64,000 bases of DNA from assembly GCA_000009845.1 (NCBI GenBank), contig AP006628.2, positions 62,001 to 126,000 of the forward strand, in the 5' to 3' direction. The notes below the pieces were generated by a model that was not told the origin of the DNA, searched no databases, and saw nothing but the letters and a program-made list of their open reading frames with translations. Made by a program: the position numbers and the translations under genes. Source of the DNA: Onion yellows phytoplasma OY-M. Its GTDB lineage: Bacteria; Bacillota_I; Bacilli_A; Acholeplasmatales; Acholeplasmataceae. Within the stretch, counting starts at the first letter, position 1. The number at the start of each line of letters is the position of its first letter. Of the stretch, positions 47,530 to 57,831 are shown one piece after another.

Positions 47530-47838
47530 ATGTTTGCAATCATCAAAACTGGGGGAAAACAATTCCGTGTTTTTGAAGGACAAGAAATTTATGTTGAAAA
47601 ACTAAATGTTGAGCCAGAAACAACTTATCAATTTCAAGAAGTTTTAGCTGTTGGTGGCTCCAATCCTGTTTTAGGCACCCCTTTTGTTAAAGACGCTAAA
47701 GTAACAGCTCAAGTAATCAAGCACGACCGCGCTAAAAAAATTATTGTGTTTAAGTATAAAAAACGTAAAAAATATCGTTGTAAACAAGGACACAGACAAT
47801 CCTATACTAAACTTTTGATTACTAAAATCACTGTTTAA
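47530..47838 (+). CDS. rplU: Ribosomal protein L21
   Basis: 102 residues from the ATG after AAGGAGGAAAGAAA. Upstream TTG at 47503 lies before the ribosome-binding site and is not used. [20 protein letters not shown] and [14 protein letters not shown] are L21 landmarks. First gene of rplU-prp-rpmA-obgE. A TATAAT box at 47381-47386 with a weak -35 may start the operon. Confidence 0.96.
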   Translation: MFAIIKTGGKQFRVFEGQEIYVEKLNVEPETTYQFQEVLAVGGSNPVLGTPFVKDAKVTAQVIKHDRAKKIIVFKYKKRKKYRCKQGHRQSYTKLLITKITV

Positions 47839-47843
47839 AAACT

Positions 47844-48179
47844 ATGATTCGCTATTGTTTTTACAAAGAACAAAAAAAAATTACTAGTATTCAAGTTTGG
47901 GGGCACGCTTTATATGCTCCTAAAGGTTTTGATATTGTGTGTGCTTCGGTTTCTACTGCTATTATTGTAACTTTAAATGCTTTAGAAAAACTTCAATTCC
48001 AAACAGATATTACCTATAATCTACAAGATAAGTTGTTTGAATTAGAAGTGAAAACCACCCAAAATACTGTTCTTTTTACTTTGCTAGATAATTTAGAATA
48101 CACTATCTGCAATTTAGCCAAACAATATCCCAATAATTTTAAAAAAATATCTAAAATTCAAACAAGAAAGAGGTTATAA
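47844..48179 (+). CDS. prp: Ribosomal-processing cysteine protease
   Basis: 111 residues. Prp trims the N-terminal extension of L27. The catalytic His and Cys are in [18 protein letters not shown], the family hallmark. It starts 5 bases after rplU and ends 1 base before rpmA, the usual Firmicutes/Mollicutes order. Its target site is visible in the next gene. Confidence 0.95.
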   Translation: MIRYCFYKEQKKITSIQVWGHALYAPKGFDIVCASVSTAIIVTLNALEKLQFQTDITYNLQDKLFELEVKTTQNTVLFTLLDNLEYTICNLAKQYPNNFKKISKIQTRKRL

Positions 48180-48180
48180 C

Positions 48181-48459
48181 ATGTTATTGCAATTACAAAT
48201 CCAGTTATTTGCTTCTAAAAAAGGAGCAGGTTCTACTCGAAACGGTAGAGATTCTCATTCCAAAAGATTAGGTGCTAAACTTTCTGACGGTCAATTTGCC
48301 AAAGCAGGCGCTATTATTTATCGTCAAAGAGGAACCAAAATTCACCCTGGTTTTAATGTTGGTAGAGGTGGGGATGACACTTTATTTGCTAAAATGAGTG
48401 GCATTATTAAATTTGAAAAAAAGCATGGTCGTAAAAAAGTTTCTGTTTATCTGCAATAA
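48181..48459 (+). CDS. rpmA: Ribosomal protein L27 with cleavable extension
   Basis: 92 residues. The N-terminus [20 protein letters not shown] carries the IQLFA-type cleavage motif before the mature ASKKGAGST start, so Prp must remove about 10 residues to expose the end that reaches the peptidyl-transferase centre. The rest ([32 protein letters not shown]) is standard L27. AAAGAGG lies within the end of prp. Confidence 0.97.
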   Translation: MLLQLQIQLFASKKGAGSTRNGRDSHSKRLGAKLSDGQFAKAGAIIYRQRGTKIHPGFNVGRGGDDTLFAKMSGIIKFEKKHGRKKVSVYLQ

Positions 48460-48494
48460 TTTTTTTATGCATTTAATGAAAGCAGGTGTTTAGT

Positions 48495-49754
48495 TTGCAT
48501 TTTGTTGATGAAGCCTTTAATGAAGTTTTTGCTGGCAATGGTGGTCATGGCATCGTTGCTTTTAGAAGAGAAAAATATGTAGCTTTTGGAGGACCTGCTG
48601 GTGGCAATGGTGGCAAAGGCGGGTCTGTTATTTTTGTAGGCGACAAAGACGAGACTACCTTATTAAAATTAAAATATCAAAAACATCTTAAAGCACCACA
48701 TGGAATAAATGGCAAAAATAAAGGTCAAAATGGAGCCAACGCCCCTCATCTTTATGTTAAAGTTCCTTTGGGGACAGTTTTTTATACTGCTGATAACAAG
48801 TTTTTAGGAGAGATTTTATACGATCAACAAACCTTAGTTATTGCTAAAGGCGGCAAAGGCGGCAAAGGTAATAAAGCATTAGCTACTTTTAAAAATCAAG
48901 CTCCAAGTTATGCTGAAAAAGGTGATTTAGGTGAAAGTTTTAAAATCAAAACAGAACTTAAAGTTTTAGCTGATATTGGTTTATTAGGTTTTCCAAGTGT
49001 TGGTAAATCCTCTCTTATTTCTGCTATTTCCAAAGCCCAACCCAAAGTTGCTTCCTATCCTTTTACCACAATTAAACCTCATTTAGGAGTTGTTGAAGTA
49101 GATGGTTTTAGTTTTGTAGTTGCTGACCTACCAGGACTAATTGCCAATGCTCATTTAGGTTGCGGTATGGGAATTCAATTTTTAAAACATATTGAAAGAT
49201 GTCGTGTTTTAGTTCATATTTTAAGTATGGAAAGTGCCAATCCTTACCAAGATTTCCAAACTTTAAATCAAGAATTAAGTCAATACAATCCCCAATTATT
49301 ACTTAAAAAACAAATTATTGTTACCAATAAAATGGATTTACCTGATGCTTTGCAAAAACTTACTCTTTTAAAACAACAAATCAAAGACCAACCAATTATC
49401 CCTCTTTCTTTAGTTTCTTTTGATAATTTAGAGACCTTAAAATATGAAATGAGCTCCCTTTTGCAAAATACTCCCTTAGAAGTTGCTCCAAACAAAAACA
49501 ACGACTTTAAATTATACACCCTTCCTGATAATCAAAATACTATTTCTGTTATTAAAGAAAGTGATTCTGTTTTTGTTGTGTCCGGTAAGCAAGTAGAAAC
49601 TTTTTTTCATCGTACTGATTTTAACAACGAAGAAGCTGTAAAAAGATTTAATAGAATATTGAAAAAAATAGGAATGGAAGAACAATTACAAAAACAAGGA
49701 GCCAAACCAGGAGATCAAGTTAAAATTTGTGATCGTTTGTTTTATTTTTTATAA
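48495..49754 (+). CDS. obgE: GTPase Obg
   Basis: About 419 residues from the TTG that follows AGCAGGTG by 6 bases and gives MHFVDEAFNEVFAGNGGHG, in line with the family start. A GTG at 48486 would add three residues. It acts in 50S ribosome assembly and stress control. It has a Gly-rich Obg fold, then the G domain: G1 GFPSVGKSS, G2 in YPFTTIKPHLG, G3 DLPGL, G4 TNKMDLP. The C-terminal OCT-type domain follows (VVSGKQVETFFHRTDFNNEE). Last gene of the L21-L27 operon. Confidence 0.96.
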   Translation: MHFVDEAFNEVFAGNGGHGIVAFRREKYVAFGGPAGGNGGKGGSVIFVGDKDETTLLKLKYQKHLKAPHGINGKNKGQNGANAPHLYVKVPLGTVFYTADNKFLGEILYDQQTLVIAKGGKGGKGNKALATFKNQAPSYAEKGDLGESFKIKTELKVLADIGLLGFPSVGKSSLISAISKAQPKVASYPFTTIKPHLGVVEVDGFSFVVADLPGLIANAHLGCGMGIQFLKHIERCRVLVHILSMESANPYQDFQTLNQELSQYNPQLLLKKQIIVTNKMDLPDALQKLTLLKQQIKDQPIIPLSLVSFDNLETLKYEMSSLLQNTPLEVAPNKNNDFKLYTLPDNQNTISVIKESDSVFVVSGKQVETFFHRTDFNNEEAVKRFNRILKKIGMEEQLQKQGAKPGDQVKICDRLFYFL

Positions 49755-50096
49755 TTTGGTAATTATAACATAAAGAAATTATATTTTTGCTCCATAAAAA
49801 AATGCTAAATCACTCCCCTTATTATTTAAAAATATTTTTCTTACACTTCATAACCTCCCATTATAAATCTTTTTTGCCCCCAAAACTAAATAAACAAATG
49901 CAAGATCTTAATATAAGATCTTTTTTATTACCCAAAATCAACAAAAACAATATACAAAGCAAACAAAACAACAACCCCCCCCTTAAACAACCCAAAATTT
50001 TACTTTCCCCAATCAAAAATATAACCTAATTCATCAAAATTGAGTTATAATAAAATAAAAAGCAAAAACAAATACTTAAAACAAAAGGACTAAATC
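49755..50096. other. Spacer with terminator, no gene
   Basis: A frame at 49787-50029 is low-complexity Lys/Asn/Pro and overlaps a terminator hairpin, so it is not counted. It holds the hairpin at 49902-49927, a C-run near 49975, and a TTGAGTTATAATAAA promoter-like region at about 50038 ahead of the next gene. Confidence 0.5.
49902..49927 (+). terminator. Terminator after obgE operon
   Basis: Stem AAGATCTT/AAGATCTT with an AATAT loop and T tail. Confidence 0.75.
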
Positions 50097-50612
50097 ATGA
50101 ATTTTGTAACTAGAAATACTAGAATTTATATATCTGATTATGCTAATTATATTATTAAAAAAATTGATGTTAATCATATGAAACTCCAAAAGCTACTTTA
50201 CTATTCTTATGCTGCTTATTTATTTAAATATAAAGAATCTTTGTCTGTTAATCTAGTAGAAGCATGGCAAAAAGGACCTGTTTTTAAAAGATTATAACAA
50301 AAACTTAAACATTATGACAAAGACGAAATTATTAAAGAGCTTATTTCTCAAACTTGTGAAAGTAAATTAAATTGGGAAATAAAACAAGTAATGGATTTCA
50401 TTATTTCCAAATATGGATGGGTAGATTCAAGATCTTTGATGAGGCAATCCATGAGAGAAGCTCCCTTTGATAATTATTTTGAAGAAACTCCAATGTATCA
50501 TTTTCCCAAAGCCTGTTATATTCCTGATGAGGCAATATATTATTATTTTAAAGATTCTAGTAATTCGTATGTTTTTCCTAAATATTTTCCTACTTGTTTA
50601 CAAAGGATGTAA
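50097..50612 (+). pseudogene. SocA-like (Panacea/DUF4065) antitoxin-type protein with in-frame stop
   Basis: The first 66 residues (YANYIIKKIDVNHMKLQKLL, then YYSYAAYLF and LVEAWQKGPVFKRL) are the KLQKLLYY...EAWxxGPV pattern of the SocA/GepA (Panacea) domain, found as antitoxin of many toxin-antitoxin pairs and in phage-associated proteins. TAA at 50295-50297 interrupts. The same frame then continues to 50612 (IKQVMDFIISKYGWVDSRSL), the rest of the domain. The stop is the only lesion. No toxin gene is beside it, so even a repaired gene would be an orphan antitoxin. Promoter-like TATAATAAA at about 50045. Confidence 0.8.
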
Positions 50613-50702
50613 AATATTGTGGATTGTTAAATAAAATTAATAAAATATCTACAAACATAATTTAAAGATTGCATTTTACTTTAATGTTTGATACAATAAA
50701 AG

Positions 50703-51087
50703 AGGTCAATGGAAGTGGCTGAGGTTTAAAATAAGTATTTTAAGCTTAGGAAAGTCCATGTTAGCACATGCTGCGATTGCATGTAGTGTTTGTGTCTAAG
50801 GAATTAATAACTTAGAGTACTGTAAAAAGTAACGGCGTTTTTTAGCTCTAAGGATTGCAATAATTACATTATTTTAATCTATGAGATAAAAACTGAAAGT
50901 GTCACAGAGACGAGTTAATTAGAAATAATTAAGTGAAACGCGATAAACCCCTCAAGCTAACAACCCAAAATAATGGTAGGGGCATGCAAAGCGATTAAAT
51001 GAAATTAGTTTTGCACTACTTATTAGTAGAAGATAAATAGCCACACTTGTTTAACAAGAACAGAACATGGCTTATGCACATTGACCT
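50703..51087 (+). ncRNA. rnpB: RNase P RNA
   Basis: The ends pair (AGGTCAATG with CATTGACCT). Universal blocks are present: GAGGTTTAAAAT and TTAGGAAAGTCCATG in the 5' part, CACAGAGACGAG in the middle, AACCCCTCAAGCTAACAACC with AATGGTAGGGGCATGC, and ACAGAACATGGCTTATG near the 3' end. About 385 bases, the size of bacterial type B RNA. It cuts the 5' leader from tRNA precursors. A T run follows. Confidence 0.95.
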
Positions 51088-51269
51088 TTTTTATTAAATT
51101 ATTTAAAAATCAATAAAGATTATTTGTTTGCTATTATATTTATCATTTGGTATATCTATATTTTGGCAAGAATTATAATTAATGTTATTTATATTATTCA
51201 TTTATAATTATTGTATTTTATTTGTTTTTAAGTAATTTAAAAATTATTTGTTCCCCCTTTATAAACAAA

Positions 51270-51297
51270 AAAGCCAAACTGTAAAGTGTTGGCTTTC
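51270..51297. terminator. Hairpin between rnpB and the minus-strand gene
   Basis: Stem AAAGCCAAAC/TTGGCTTT (with a small mismatch), lying between convergent genes. It may terminate both. Confidence 0.55.
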
Positions 51298-51365
51298 ATT
51301 GTCTTTATGTTTTTATATTGTGATATTTCTTGAAAGATATTAAATAATTAAAGATAGCAATTTAT

Positions 51366-52295
51366 TTATTTTTGATGTTTGATTTTATAAATTAAAATGA
51401 GTAAAAAAGCAACTATTAGACCAGTTATAATTGTTATAATTGTATAAAAAATTATTGAATTTGTTGTAGTAGTTTTAGTTGTTGAAGCTGCATTTGTTTC
51501 TTGTTGATAGTTAATTTCTAGTTCCATTTCGCTTTCATATTCGTGATATTGGTCTTCTTTTGCTAAATCGTATTCTATTTTACAAAAATTATTACTGCCA
51601 TCTTTGTTTTTGCTAAATTGAAAATCTTTAGGTAAAAATTTATTTTTAAGTTGAGGATTTTTTTGCCAAATAGCTTCACATATTAATTGCTTTCTTTGTT
51701 CATCAGTAATATTAGGTGTTATTTGTATTGTTCCTAAATGGGCATTTGTAATAATGTCCTCCAAGTTTATCGTTTTTTTAGTAAAATTAAATTCTATTTT
51801 ATTGCCCAATATATCTTCAATTTGAAAACTGCCTTGCCATTGCATTTCTTCCGATTCATATTTTTCTTCTAATTGTTCGCTTGCTATTTCAAAATCATCG
51901 CTTTGTATTTGGATGTTTGATTCTTTATTTATTTCTTTAAGTATGCCATTTAAAGCAATTATAATATCTTCTTTGGTTAATTGATTATTTTGTTTATAAT
52001 AACTAAAATCATTGATTGTTCTTTTTTCTAGGGGAAATAATTGTTCGAAATTTTTGGGATTCTTTAAATTTTTTAAAGGCAGATTATTTATTATTTGGGG
52101 TTTTTGTTTTGTGTTATTTGCATTTTTTTCAACCCCTCCTCCATTTTCCTTTTCTTGGATGTTTTCTAGTTGTTGTTGTTTTCCAGCATAAATACTAATT
52201 TGATTGCAAAAATGTATGCCCAATAAAATCATGAATAAAATTAAAGTAAAGTATTTGGGAAACAAACGCATAATTGCTTTTCTTTGGATTTGCAT
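51366..52295 (-). CDS. Surface protein with signal peptide and C-terminal anchor
   Basis: 309 residues, minus strand. N-terminal signal peptide (MRLFPKYFTLILFMILLGIH, then NQISIYAGK), a ~225-residue hydrophilic Glu/Lys/Asn-rich middle, a Thr-rich stretch (AASTTKTTTTNS), then one membrane helix (IIFYTIITIITGLIVAFLLI) and a basic tail. This is the plan of phytoplasma membrane-displayed proteins (Sec-exported, anchored by the C-terminus). The Thr-rich stalk would hold the domain off the membrane. The family is not recognised. The first ATG is at 52295. A second at 52271, with AAAGAAAAG ahead of it, is an equally possible start. Confidence 0.75.
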   Translation of the reverse strand: MQIQRKAIMRLFPKYFTLILFMILLGIHFCNQISIYAGKQQQLENIQEKENGGGVEKNANNTKQKPQIINNLPLKNLKNPKNFEQLFPLEKRTINDFSYYKQNNQLTKEDIIIALNGILKEINKESNIQIQSDDFEIASEQLEEKYESEEMQWQGSFQIEDILGNKIEFNFTKKTINLEDIITNAHLGTIQITPNITDEQRKQLICEAIWQKNPQLKNKFLPKDFQFSKNKDGSNNFCKIEYDLAKEDQYHEYESEMELEINYQQETNAASTTKTTTTNSIIFYTIITIITGLIVAFLLILIYKIKHQK

Positions 52296-53630
52296 ATTAC
52301 AAATATTTTACTTTTCTATAAATATTAAAGGGTTTCAAAAATAACCCCATTAAAATATTACAGTATAATTATATTTTTTGTGCAACATTTGTATTTATCA
52401 CATTTTATTATTGTGCCTTTTTCAACAACTTTGCATCCTTTAATTTTATTTTACCCCCCAAATAAAAAAATTTGAATTAAAATATTGTGCCAAAAGTGAT
52501 TTTTTTGTTTTTTTATGTTTAATTTTAACAATTTTATACTATAATATAAGTATGATTATTTAAATATTTTGAGTCTTAACTCTAAACTCTTACTTATCTT
52601 AGATTTAAAATATTCAAAAGCAACTACTAACTTTATACAATTATTCTATTTCTAATTTTATTAATTTTGTTAATTTTTCACAAATCACACATTAGCAAAA
52701 CAAATAAGATAATAAATTAACTATATTTATTCTTTATTTTTAATTATATACAATTTACACAATGGATATATTTCTATTTTACAATTGATTTTCATAAAAT
52801 AAAATCTTATTTGTATAATAATTTATATAATCCCCCAATATATTAATCATTAATTAAATTATTTTTATAATATGTTTGCAATGTTTTGGAAAATAATAAG
52901 CATATTTTCTAAGTTTATTATTGTGTTAATAGCATCTTTTATTTAATTCTTAGCCATAATTTTATCATTTTTCGCAACAAACACCACCAACAACAAATTA
53001 GCGTTAATTGTAATTTAGATTTTGTTAATTATTGTAAGTTTTATCAATTTTGCACCCTAAAGCCATATTTGTATCTTTTTTTAATAACTTTGGCACTAAA
53101 TTATTATATTTGCAACATTTCCCTTAACACCTTAATTTAGTTTTTGTACCCCCCTTTTTTATATTTATTCAGGGTCATTTATACGAGGTATTACAAAACC
53201 ATTTCAAAAATACTTGCATAATATTTTGCATTAATTTATATTAAGATATAATAAATATCTTTAAAGTTTTAGTTTTTTCATAATGTAAATATGAAACACA
53301 TTTTAAAAAATGAAATTATAAGTAATAAAGTTATTTTAAAATATAAAATAAAAACATTTTATTACTAAAATTAACCCAACCCAACCCCCCCAAATAACAA
53401 ATTAGCCCTCATTATAATTAAATATTTTTGCTACTTTATCACAAATGTATAGCCATAACTGTATCAAAATTGAAATTTTTAATGATGGATTTTACAAAGA
53501 AATCCCAAAACCACTAATTTATAATTGCATATCATTAGATATTTTTTATAACATCGTTTTTTGCCTCACAAAATAGTTCCATTTTAGATCATTTTAAATT
53601 AATTCAGAAAGGCAAAAGGAGACCATAATT
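52296..53630. other. 1.3-kb gene-free AT-rich region
   Basis: No open frame of interest on either strand. It lies between a divergent pair (the surface protein on minus, the metal ABC operon on plus) and so must contain both promoters, for example TATAATATAAG at about 52550 and AAGATATAATAAA at about 53243. Scattered C-runs (CCCCCC at about 52446, 53150 and 53385) stand out against the AT-rich base. Confidence 0.5.
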
Positions 53631-54776
53631 ATGGATTTTTTTATTAAACACAAACAAAAAACAATCATTTTTCTTTTGGCAACAATAACAACACTGATTT
53701 TGTCTATTCCTTTTTTGTCTTTGACAAAAGCCAATAATGCCAAAACTGCTTCAAAAGATTTACAAATAGTAACGACTACTACCATGTTAAAAGATTTAGT
53801 CAAGCATTTAGTTGGTGATGTGGCAGAAGAAGAACAAAACGAATATCAAAAAATTGAAGGTATTCAAGTTGATTCTTTGATGGGAGTAGGAATTGATCCG
53901 CACAATTACAAAACCAAATTATCAGATCGCAAAAAAATTAAAGAAGTTGATTTAGTTGTGATTAATGGACTGCATTTGGAAGCTAAAATGGCAGAAGCCT
54001 TCCCGCTTTTAACGAATAATTCCTTTACCGTAGTGCAGTTAGATGAAACACATACCAAAGTTATAAATCAAGAAGGTAAAGAGGAGGAACGCATTAAAGA
54101 AGAAAATATTAAGCGAGATGAAGATACTCATGGACCAGATCCTCATATTTGGTTTGATATAGATCTTTGGATTAAAGTTTTAAAACAATTAAAATACAAA
54201 TTAAAAACAGTATTGAAAAAAGACCTACGTTTTAGCCAAAGGGATATTGCTAATTTAAAAAATAATTGCGACACATATGCACGAAAATTAAAATTATTAG
54301 ATACATATGTAGGCAAGAAATTTAACGAATTAAAAGGACAATTTTCTTCTCAAGGCAAAACATTTATTTTAGTTACTGCCCATGATGCTTTTTCTTATTT
54401 AGCTAGAAAATATGATTTTGAATTAAGTCCAATTCAAGGAATTTCTACCCAAACAGAAGCCAGTATCAGCGATATTGAAGAATTAGCTAATAAATTGGTT
54501 GAAAACCAAGTAAAAGCTATTTTTGTAGAAAGTGCTTTTCCAGAAGGAACGCTTGATTCTCTTAAAGAATCTGTAAAAATTAAAGGTCATAATATTAAAA
54601 AAAGTGATGAAGAATTATACGCTGATGCTTTGGGTTCAGAAAGTGAAGAGCCAATAGAATTTGAAGCCGACAAAGATAAAGACGGGAATTACAAACCAAC
54701 AAAATACAAACATTCCACCTATATTGGAGCTTTATTACACAACATTCATACAATAGAAAAAGAATTAAAACAATAA
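53631..54776 (+). CDS. mntA: Mn/Zn ABC transporter substrate-binding protein (TroA/MntA-like)
   Basis: 381 residues. N-terminal membrane anchor or signal (IIFLLATITTLILSIPFLSL). Cluster A-I metal-binding fold with ligand blocks GIDPHNY (His), GPDPHIWFD (His), TAHDAFSYLARKY (His) and ELYADALG (Asp). His-His-His-Asp plus the QGISTQTEAS loop points to the TroA/MntA branch rather than classic ZnuA, but the metal (Mn, Zn or Fe) cannot be fixed. An acidic insert (EGKEEERIKEENIKRDEDTH) precedes the second His. AAAAGGAG precedes the ATG. First gene of a three-gene operon. Confidence 0.92.
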   Translation: MDFFIKHKQKTIIFLLATITTLILSIPFLSLTKANNAKTASKDLQIVTTTTMLKDLVKHLVGDVAEEEQNEYQKIEGIQVDSLMGVGIDPHNYKTKLSDRKKIKEVDLVVINGLHLEAKMAEAFPLLTNNSFTVVQLDETHTKVINQEGKEEERIKEENIKRDEDTHGPDPHIWFDIDLWIKVLKQLKYKLKTVLKKDLRFSQRDIANLKNNCDTYARKLKLLDTYVGKKFNELKGQFSSQGKTFILVTAHDAFSYLARKYDFELSPIQGISTQTEASISDIEELANKLVENQVKAIFVESAFPEGTLDSLKESVKIKGHNIKKSDEELYADALGSESEEPIEFEADKDKDGNYKPTKYKHSTYIGALLHNIHTIEKELKQ

Positions 54777-54806
54777 CAACAATAACAAAGAAATAAGGAG
54801 ATTATA

Positions 54807-55571
54807 ATGAAAAAAGAAATAGCCATTAAAATTAGAGATCTAACTGTAGCTTATCATCTAAAACCAGTTTTGTGGGATATTGATTTAAATATTTATCAAA
54901 GCTCTTTGACAGCTATTTTGGGTCCTAATGGTGCTGGAAAATCTACTTTAATTAAAACTATTTTAGAATTGATTCCCAAAGTTTCTGGAGAAGTTTTATT
55001 TTATAATCAAAAATATGGACAAGTAAGAAAAAAAATTTCCTACGTGCCACAAAGAAATTCAGTTGATTGGGATTTTCCAACTACTGTGTTTGATGTTGTT
55101 TTGATGGGCCGCTACGGACATTTAGGATGGTTTAAAAAACCAACTGCTAAAGATAAAGAAATAGTAATGCAATCTTTGGAAAAAACAGGAATGCAAGACC
55201 TTAAGGACCGTCAAATATCTGAACTTTCAGGCGGACAACAACAAAGAATTTTTTTAGCTCGCGCCTTAGCTCAACAAGGAGATATTTATTTTATGGACGA
55301 GCCTTTTCAAGGAGTTGATATCCAAACAGAAAAAAAAATTATCCAAGTTTTAAAAGATTTGCAAAAAGAAAATAAAACCATTATTGTAGTGCACCATGAT
55401 TTAGAAACAGTGACTCAATATTTTGATCATGTAGTTTTGGTAAACGTACAAAAAATTGCAAGTGGTACTACGGATGAAGTTTTTAACCAAACTAATTTAA
55501 CTAAAACTTTTCAAAATAAACAATTAAAAAAAGATATCCATAATTTGCAAACCCCCAAAACAACTAAATAA
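54807..55571 (+). CDS. mntB: Mn/Zn ABC transporter ATPase
   Basis: 254 residues. Walker A GPNGAGKST, Q-loop SYVPQRNSVDWDFP, signature LSGGQQQR, Walker B IYFMDEPFQGVD, H-loop VVHHD. The VDWDFPTTVFDVVLMGRYGH stretch is typical of manganese/iron/zinc (TroB/MntB) ATPases. AAGGAG before the ATG. Starts 30 bases after the binding-protein gene. Confidence 0.94.
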   Translation: MKKEIAIKIRDLTVAYHLKPVLWDIDLNIYQSSLTAILGPNGAGKSTLIKTILELIPKVSGEVLFYNQKYGQVRKKISYVPQRNSVDWDFPTTVFDVVLMGRYGHLGWFKKPTAKDKEIVMQSLEKTGMQDLKDRQISELSGGQQQRIFLARALAQQGDIYFMDEPFQGVDIQTEKKIIQVLKDLQKENKTIIVVHHDLETVTQYFDHVVLVNVQKIASGTTDEVFNQTNLTKTFQNKQLKKDIHNLQTPKTTK

Positions 55572-55671
55572 AAAGAACCAAAATAAATAATCAAATTAAA
55601 TATAAATGATTAAAATAAATAATCATATAATAAAAAGAATAAAATAACCAATAAATAAGAAAGGATGAAAT

Positions 55672-57831
55672 ATGTTTGCTTTAGAATTTAATTATACTGT
55701 TGTTAAAGTGCTTTTAGCAGCTAGTTTTTTAGGATTTACATCAGGTATTTTAGGTGTTTTTATTATCCTTAAAAAACAAGCCTTAATTGGAGATGCTCTT
55801 TCTCATACCGCTTTGCCAGGAATTGCCTTAGTTTATCTTTTTGCTCGTAGTACAGATATTTGGGTTTTGTGGCTGGGTGCTATTTTTGCCTCGTTTGTTA
55901 CTTTGCTTTTGATTGAACTTATTAAAAAATATTCCAAAATTAAATCAGATACAGTCTTATCTTTAGTGCTTGCTTCTTTTTTTGGTCTTGGCAACGTTTT
56001 GATTGCCATTGCTCAAAATACTGGTGAGGATAACAAAATAGCTACTTTGGAAAAATTTATCTTAGGGCAAATTGCTTTAGTAACTGAACTAGATATGATT
56101 TCCACTGGCATTATGGCTTTAATTACTTTAGTTGTTGTAGTTGGCTTGTGGAAAGAATTAAAAATTTATATTTTTGATGATAAGTTTGCCCAAAGTATAG
56201 GATTTAACACTAAAATTATGACTTTTATTCTTAATTTCTTATTAATTGGAGTAGTGGTTATTAGTTTAAAAATTATTGGTATTATTTTGACAAGTGCCTT
56301 TTTAATTATGCCAGGAGTAATTGCTCGTCAATTTAGTGATAGATTTGTTACTAATGTTATTGTTGCTTCCATTGTTACTTTCTTTTCTAGTTTAATTGGA
56401 GTTTTTATAAGCAATAGTGTACAAGATATGCCAACAGGACCAATTATTATTGTTATTACTACTTTATTTATTGCTTTGTCCTTGCTATTTTCTCCTAAAT
56501 ATGGAGTTATTAGTAGATATGTGCAAAAAATTAAATATCAAAAAAAGATTAAAAAATTTCGTCAACTTATTCATCTTTATTGCGAACAAGAAGAAACTCA
56601 TACTTTGAGTTTGCCAATAATTCAAATAGAAAGTTTTTTATGGAAGGAAAAATATTTAATGTTACAAAATCAAAAAGCCCAATTAACACCTAAAGGAATT
56701 AAATTAGTTGAAAATTTAATTGATGGTATTGTTTTAATGATAAGTTTTATAAATAATGTTGTTGGTGGCTTTGAACTAGATGTTTTTTTAGTTATTTTAT
56801 TTTGTTCTTTGACTTTGGCTAGTTTAGGAGTTTTTTTAGTATTGAAAAAGTCTTCTATGGTAGTTGATGCTATGAGTCATAGTGTTTTATTAGGAATAGT
56901 TGTAGCTTTTTTAGTAGTTAAAAATCTTAATTCCCCTCTTTTAATTATGGGGGCTGCTTTAGTAGGTGTGCTTACAGCTTATGTGGTAGAACTTTTAGGC
57001 AAACATTCTAAAGTTACCAAAGATGCTTCTATTGGGATTGTGTTTACTTTTTTCTTTTCGGTAGCAATTATTTTGATAAGCCTTTATACAAGACACGAAC
57101 ATTTAGATACTGATGCTGTTTTTTTAGGCAATATTGAACTTACCCACATTAAACAACTCAAAAAAATTATTCCTCTTTTATGTCTTAATTTTTTGTTTGT
57201 GCTTTTCTTTTATAAAGAATTAAAAATCTATATTTTCGACCCTACTCTTGCTGTAATCCTCGGCTTTTCCACTACTTTAATTAATTATTTATTGATGTTT
57301 TTAGTTTCTATGACAGCTGTTATTTCTTTTGATGTAGTTGGTTCTATTATGGTAATTTCTTGTATGATTGGACCTGCTGCTACATCTCTTTTAGTTACTA
57401 AGAATCTATATAATAGCTTTTTGCTTTCTTTATGGCTTGCATTTGTGAATTCTAGTTTTGGTTATTATTTGGCAATTGGACTTAATTTACCAGTATCAGG
57501 ATTAATTGCTTTTATGAATTTAGTGAACTTTTTGCTCTTTTTCTTCTTAGCCCCTAAAACTGGAATTGTTGCCAAAATGATTAAAAATAATTTGCAAAAA
57601 AAAGAATTTATGATTATTTCTTTACTAATGCATCTCAAAAATCATCAAGATCAATTACAAAAAAACCATTTTCAAGAGATTTATAAAGATCTAAAATGGT
57701 CTTTATCTCGTTATAATAAATGTCTTAATAATGCTTTAAAAAAAGGCTATATTCAAATAAAGCAAAATCAAGTAATACTAAATGATTCAGGAAACTATAT
57801 TTTAGAAGAAAAAATTGCTCTTTGGATATAA
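55672..57831 (+). CDS. Mn/Zn ABC transporter double permease (two ABC-3 domains fused)
   Basis: 719 residues, about twice one permease. Two ABC-3 domains are seen. The first (about 1-290) has GDALSHTALPGIALVYLF and GVIARQFSDRFVTNV. The second (about 365-640) has VDAMSHSVLLGIVVAFLV and MIGPAATSLLV. Each is followed by a short soluble tail (KKFRQLIHLYCEQEE ... KGIKLVENL, and FQEIYKDLKWSLSRYN ... EKIALWI) with the look of a winged-helix DNA/regulator-type piece, as found on some TroC/MntC permeases. Other bacteria have two separate permeases (TroC, TroD). Here one chain forms both halves. AAAGGATG precedes the ATG. Confidence 0.92.
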   Translation: MFALEFNYTVVKVLLAASFLGFTSGILGVFIILKKQALIGDALSHTALPGIALVYLFARSTDIWVLWLGAIFASFVTLLLIELIKKYSKIKSDTVLSLVLASFFGLGNVLIAIAQNTGEDNKIATLEKFILGQIALVTELDMISTGIMALITLVVVVGLWKELKIYIFDDKFAQSIGFNTKIMTFILNFLLIGVVVISLKIIGIILTSAFLIMPGVIARQFSDRFVTNVIVASIVTFFSSLIGVFISNSVQDMPTGPIIIVITTLFIALSLLFSPKYGVISRYVQKIKYQKKIKKFRQLIHLYCEQEETHTLSLPIIQIESFLWKEKYLMLQNQKAQLTPKGIKLVENLIDGIVLMISFINNVVGGFELDVFLVILFCSLTLASLGVFLVLKKSSMVVDAMSHSVLLGIVVAFLVVKNLNSPLLIMGAALVGVLTAYVVELLGKHSKVTKDASIGIVFTFFFSVAIILISLYTRHEHLDTDAVFLGNIELTHIKQLKKIIPLLCLNFLFVLFFYKELKIYIFDPTLAVILGFSTTLINYLLMFLVSMTAVISFDVVGSIMVISCMIGPAATSLLVTKNLYNSFLLSLWLAFVNSSFGYYLAIGLNLPVSGLIAFMNLVNFLLFFFLAPKTGIVAKMIKNNLQKKEFMIISLLMHLKNHQDQLQKNHFQEIYKDLKWSLSRYNKCLNNALKKGYIQIKQNQVILNDSGNYILEEKIALWI

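Noticed and set aside
49787-50029. 80-residue frame after obgE
   Set aside because: It overlaps a terminator hairpin and encodes low-complexity Lys/Asn/Pro sequence.
52296-53630. Chromosome replication origin in the gene desert
   Set aside because: AT-rich and gene-free, but no dnaA/dnaN neighbours and no clustered DnaA boxes were recognised.
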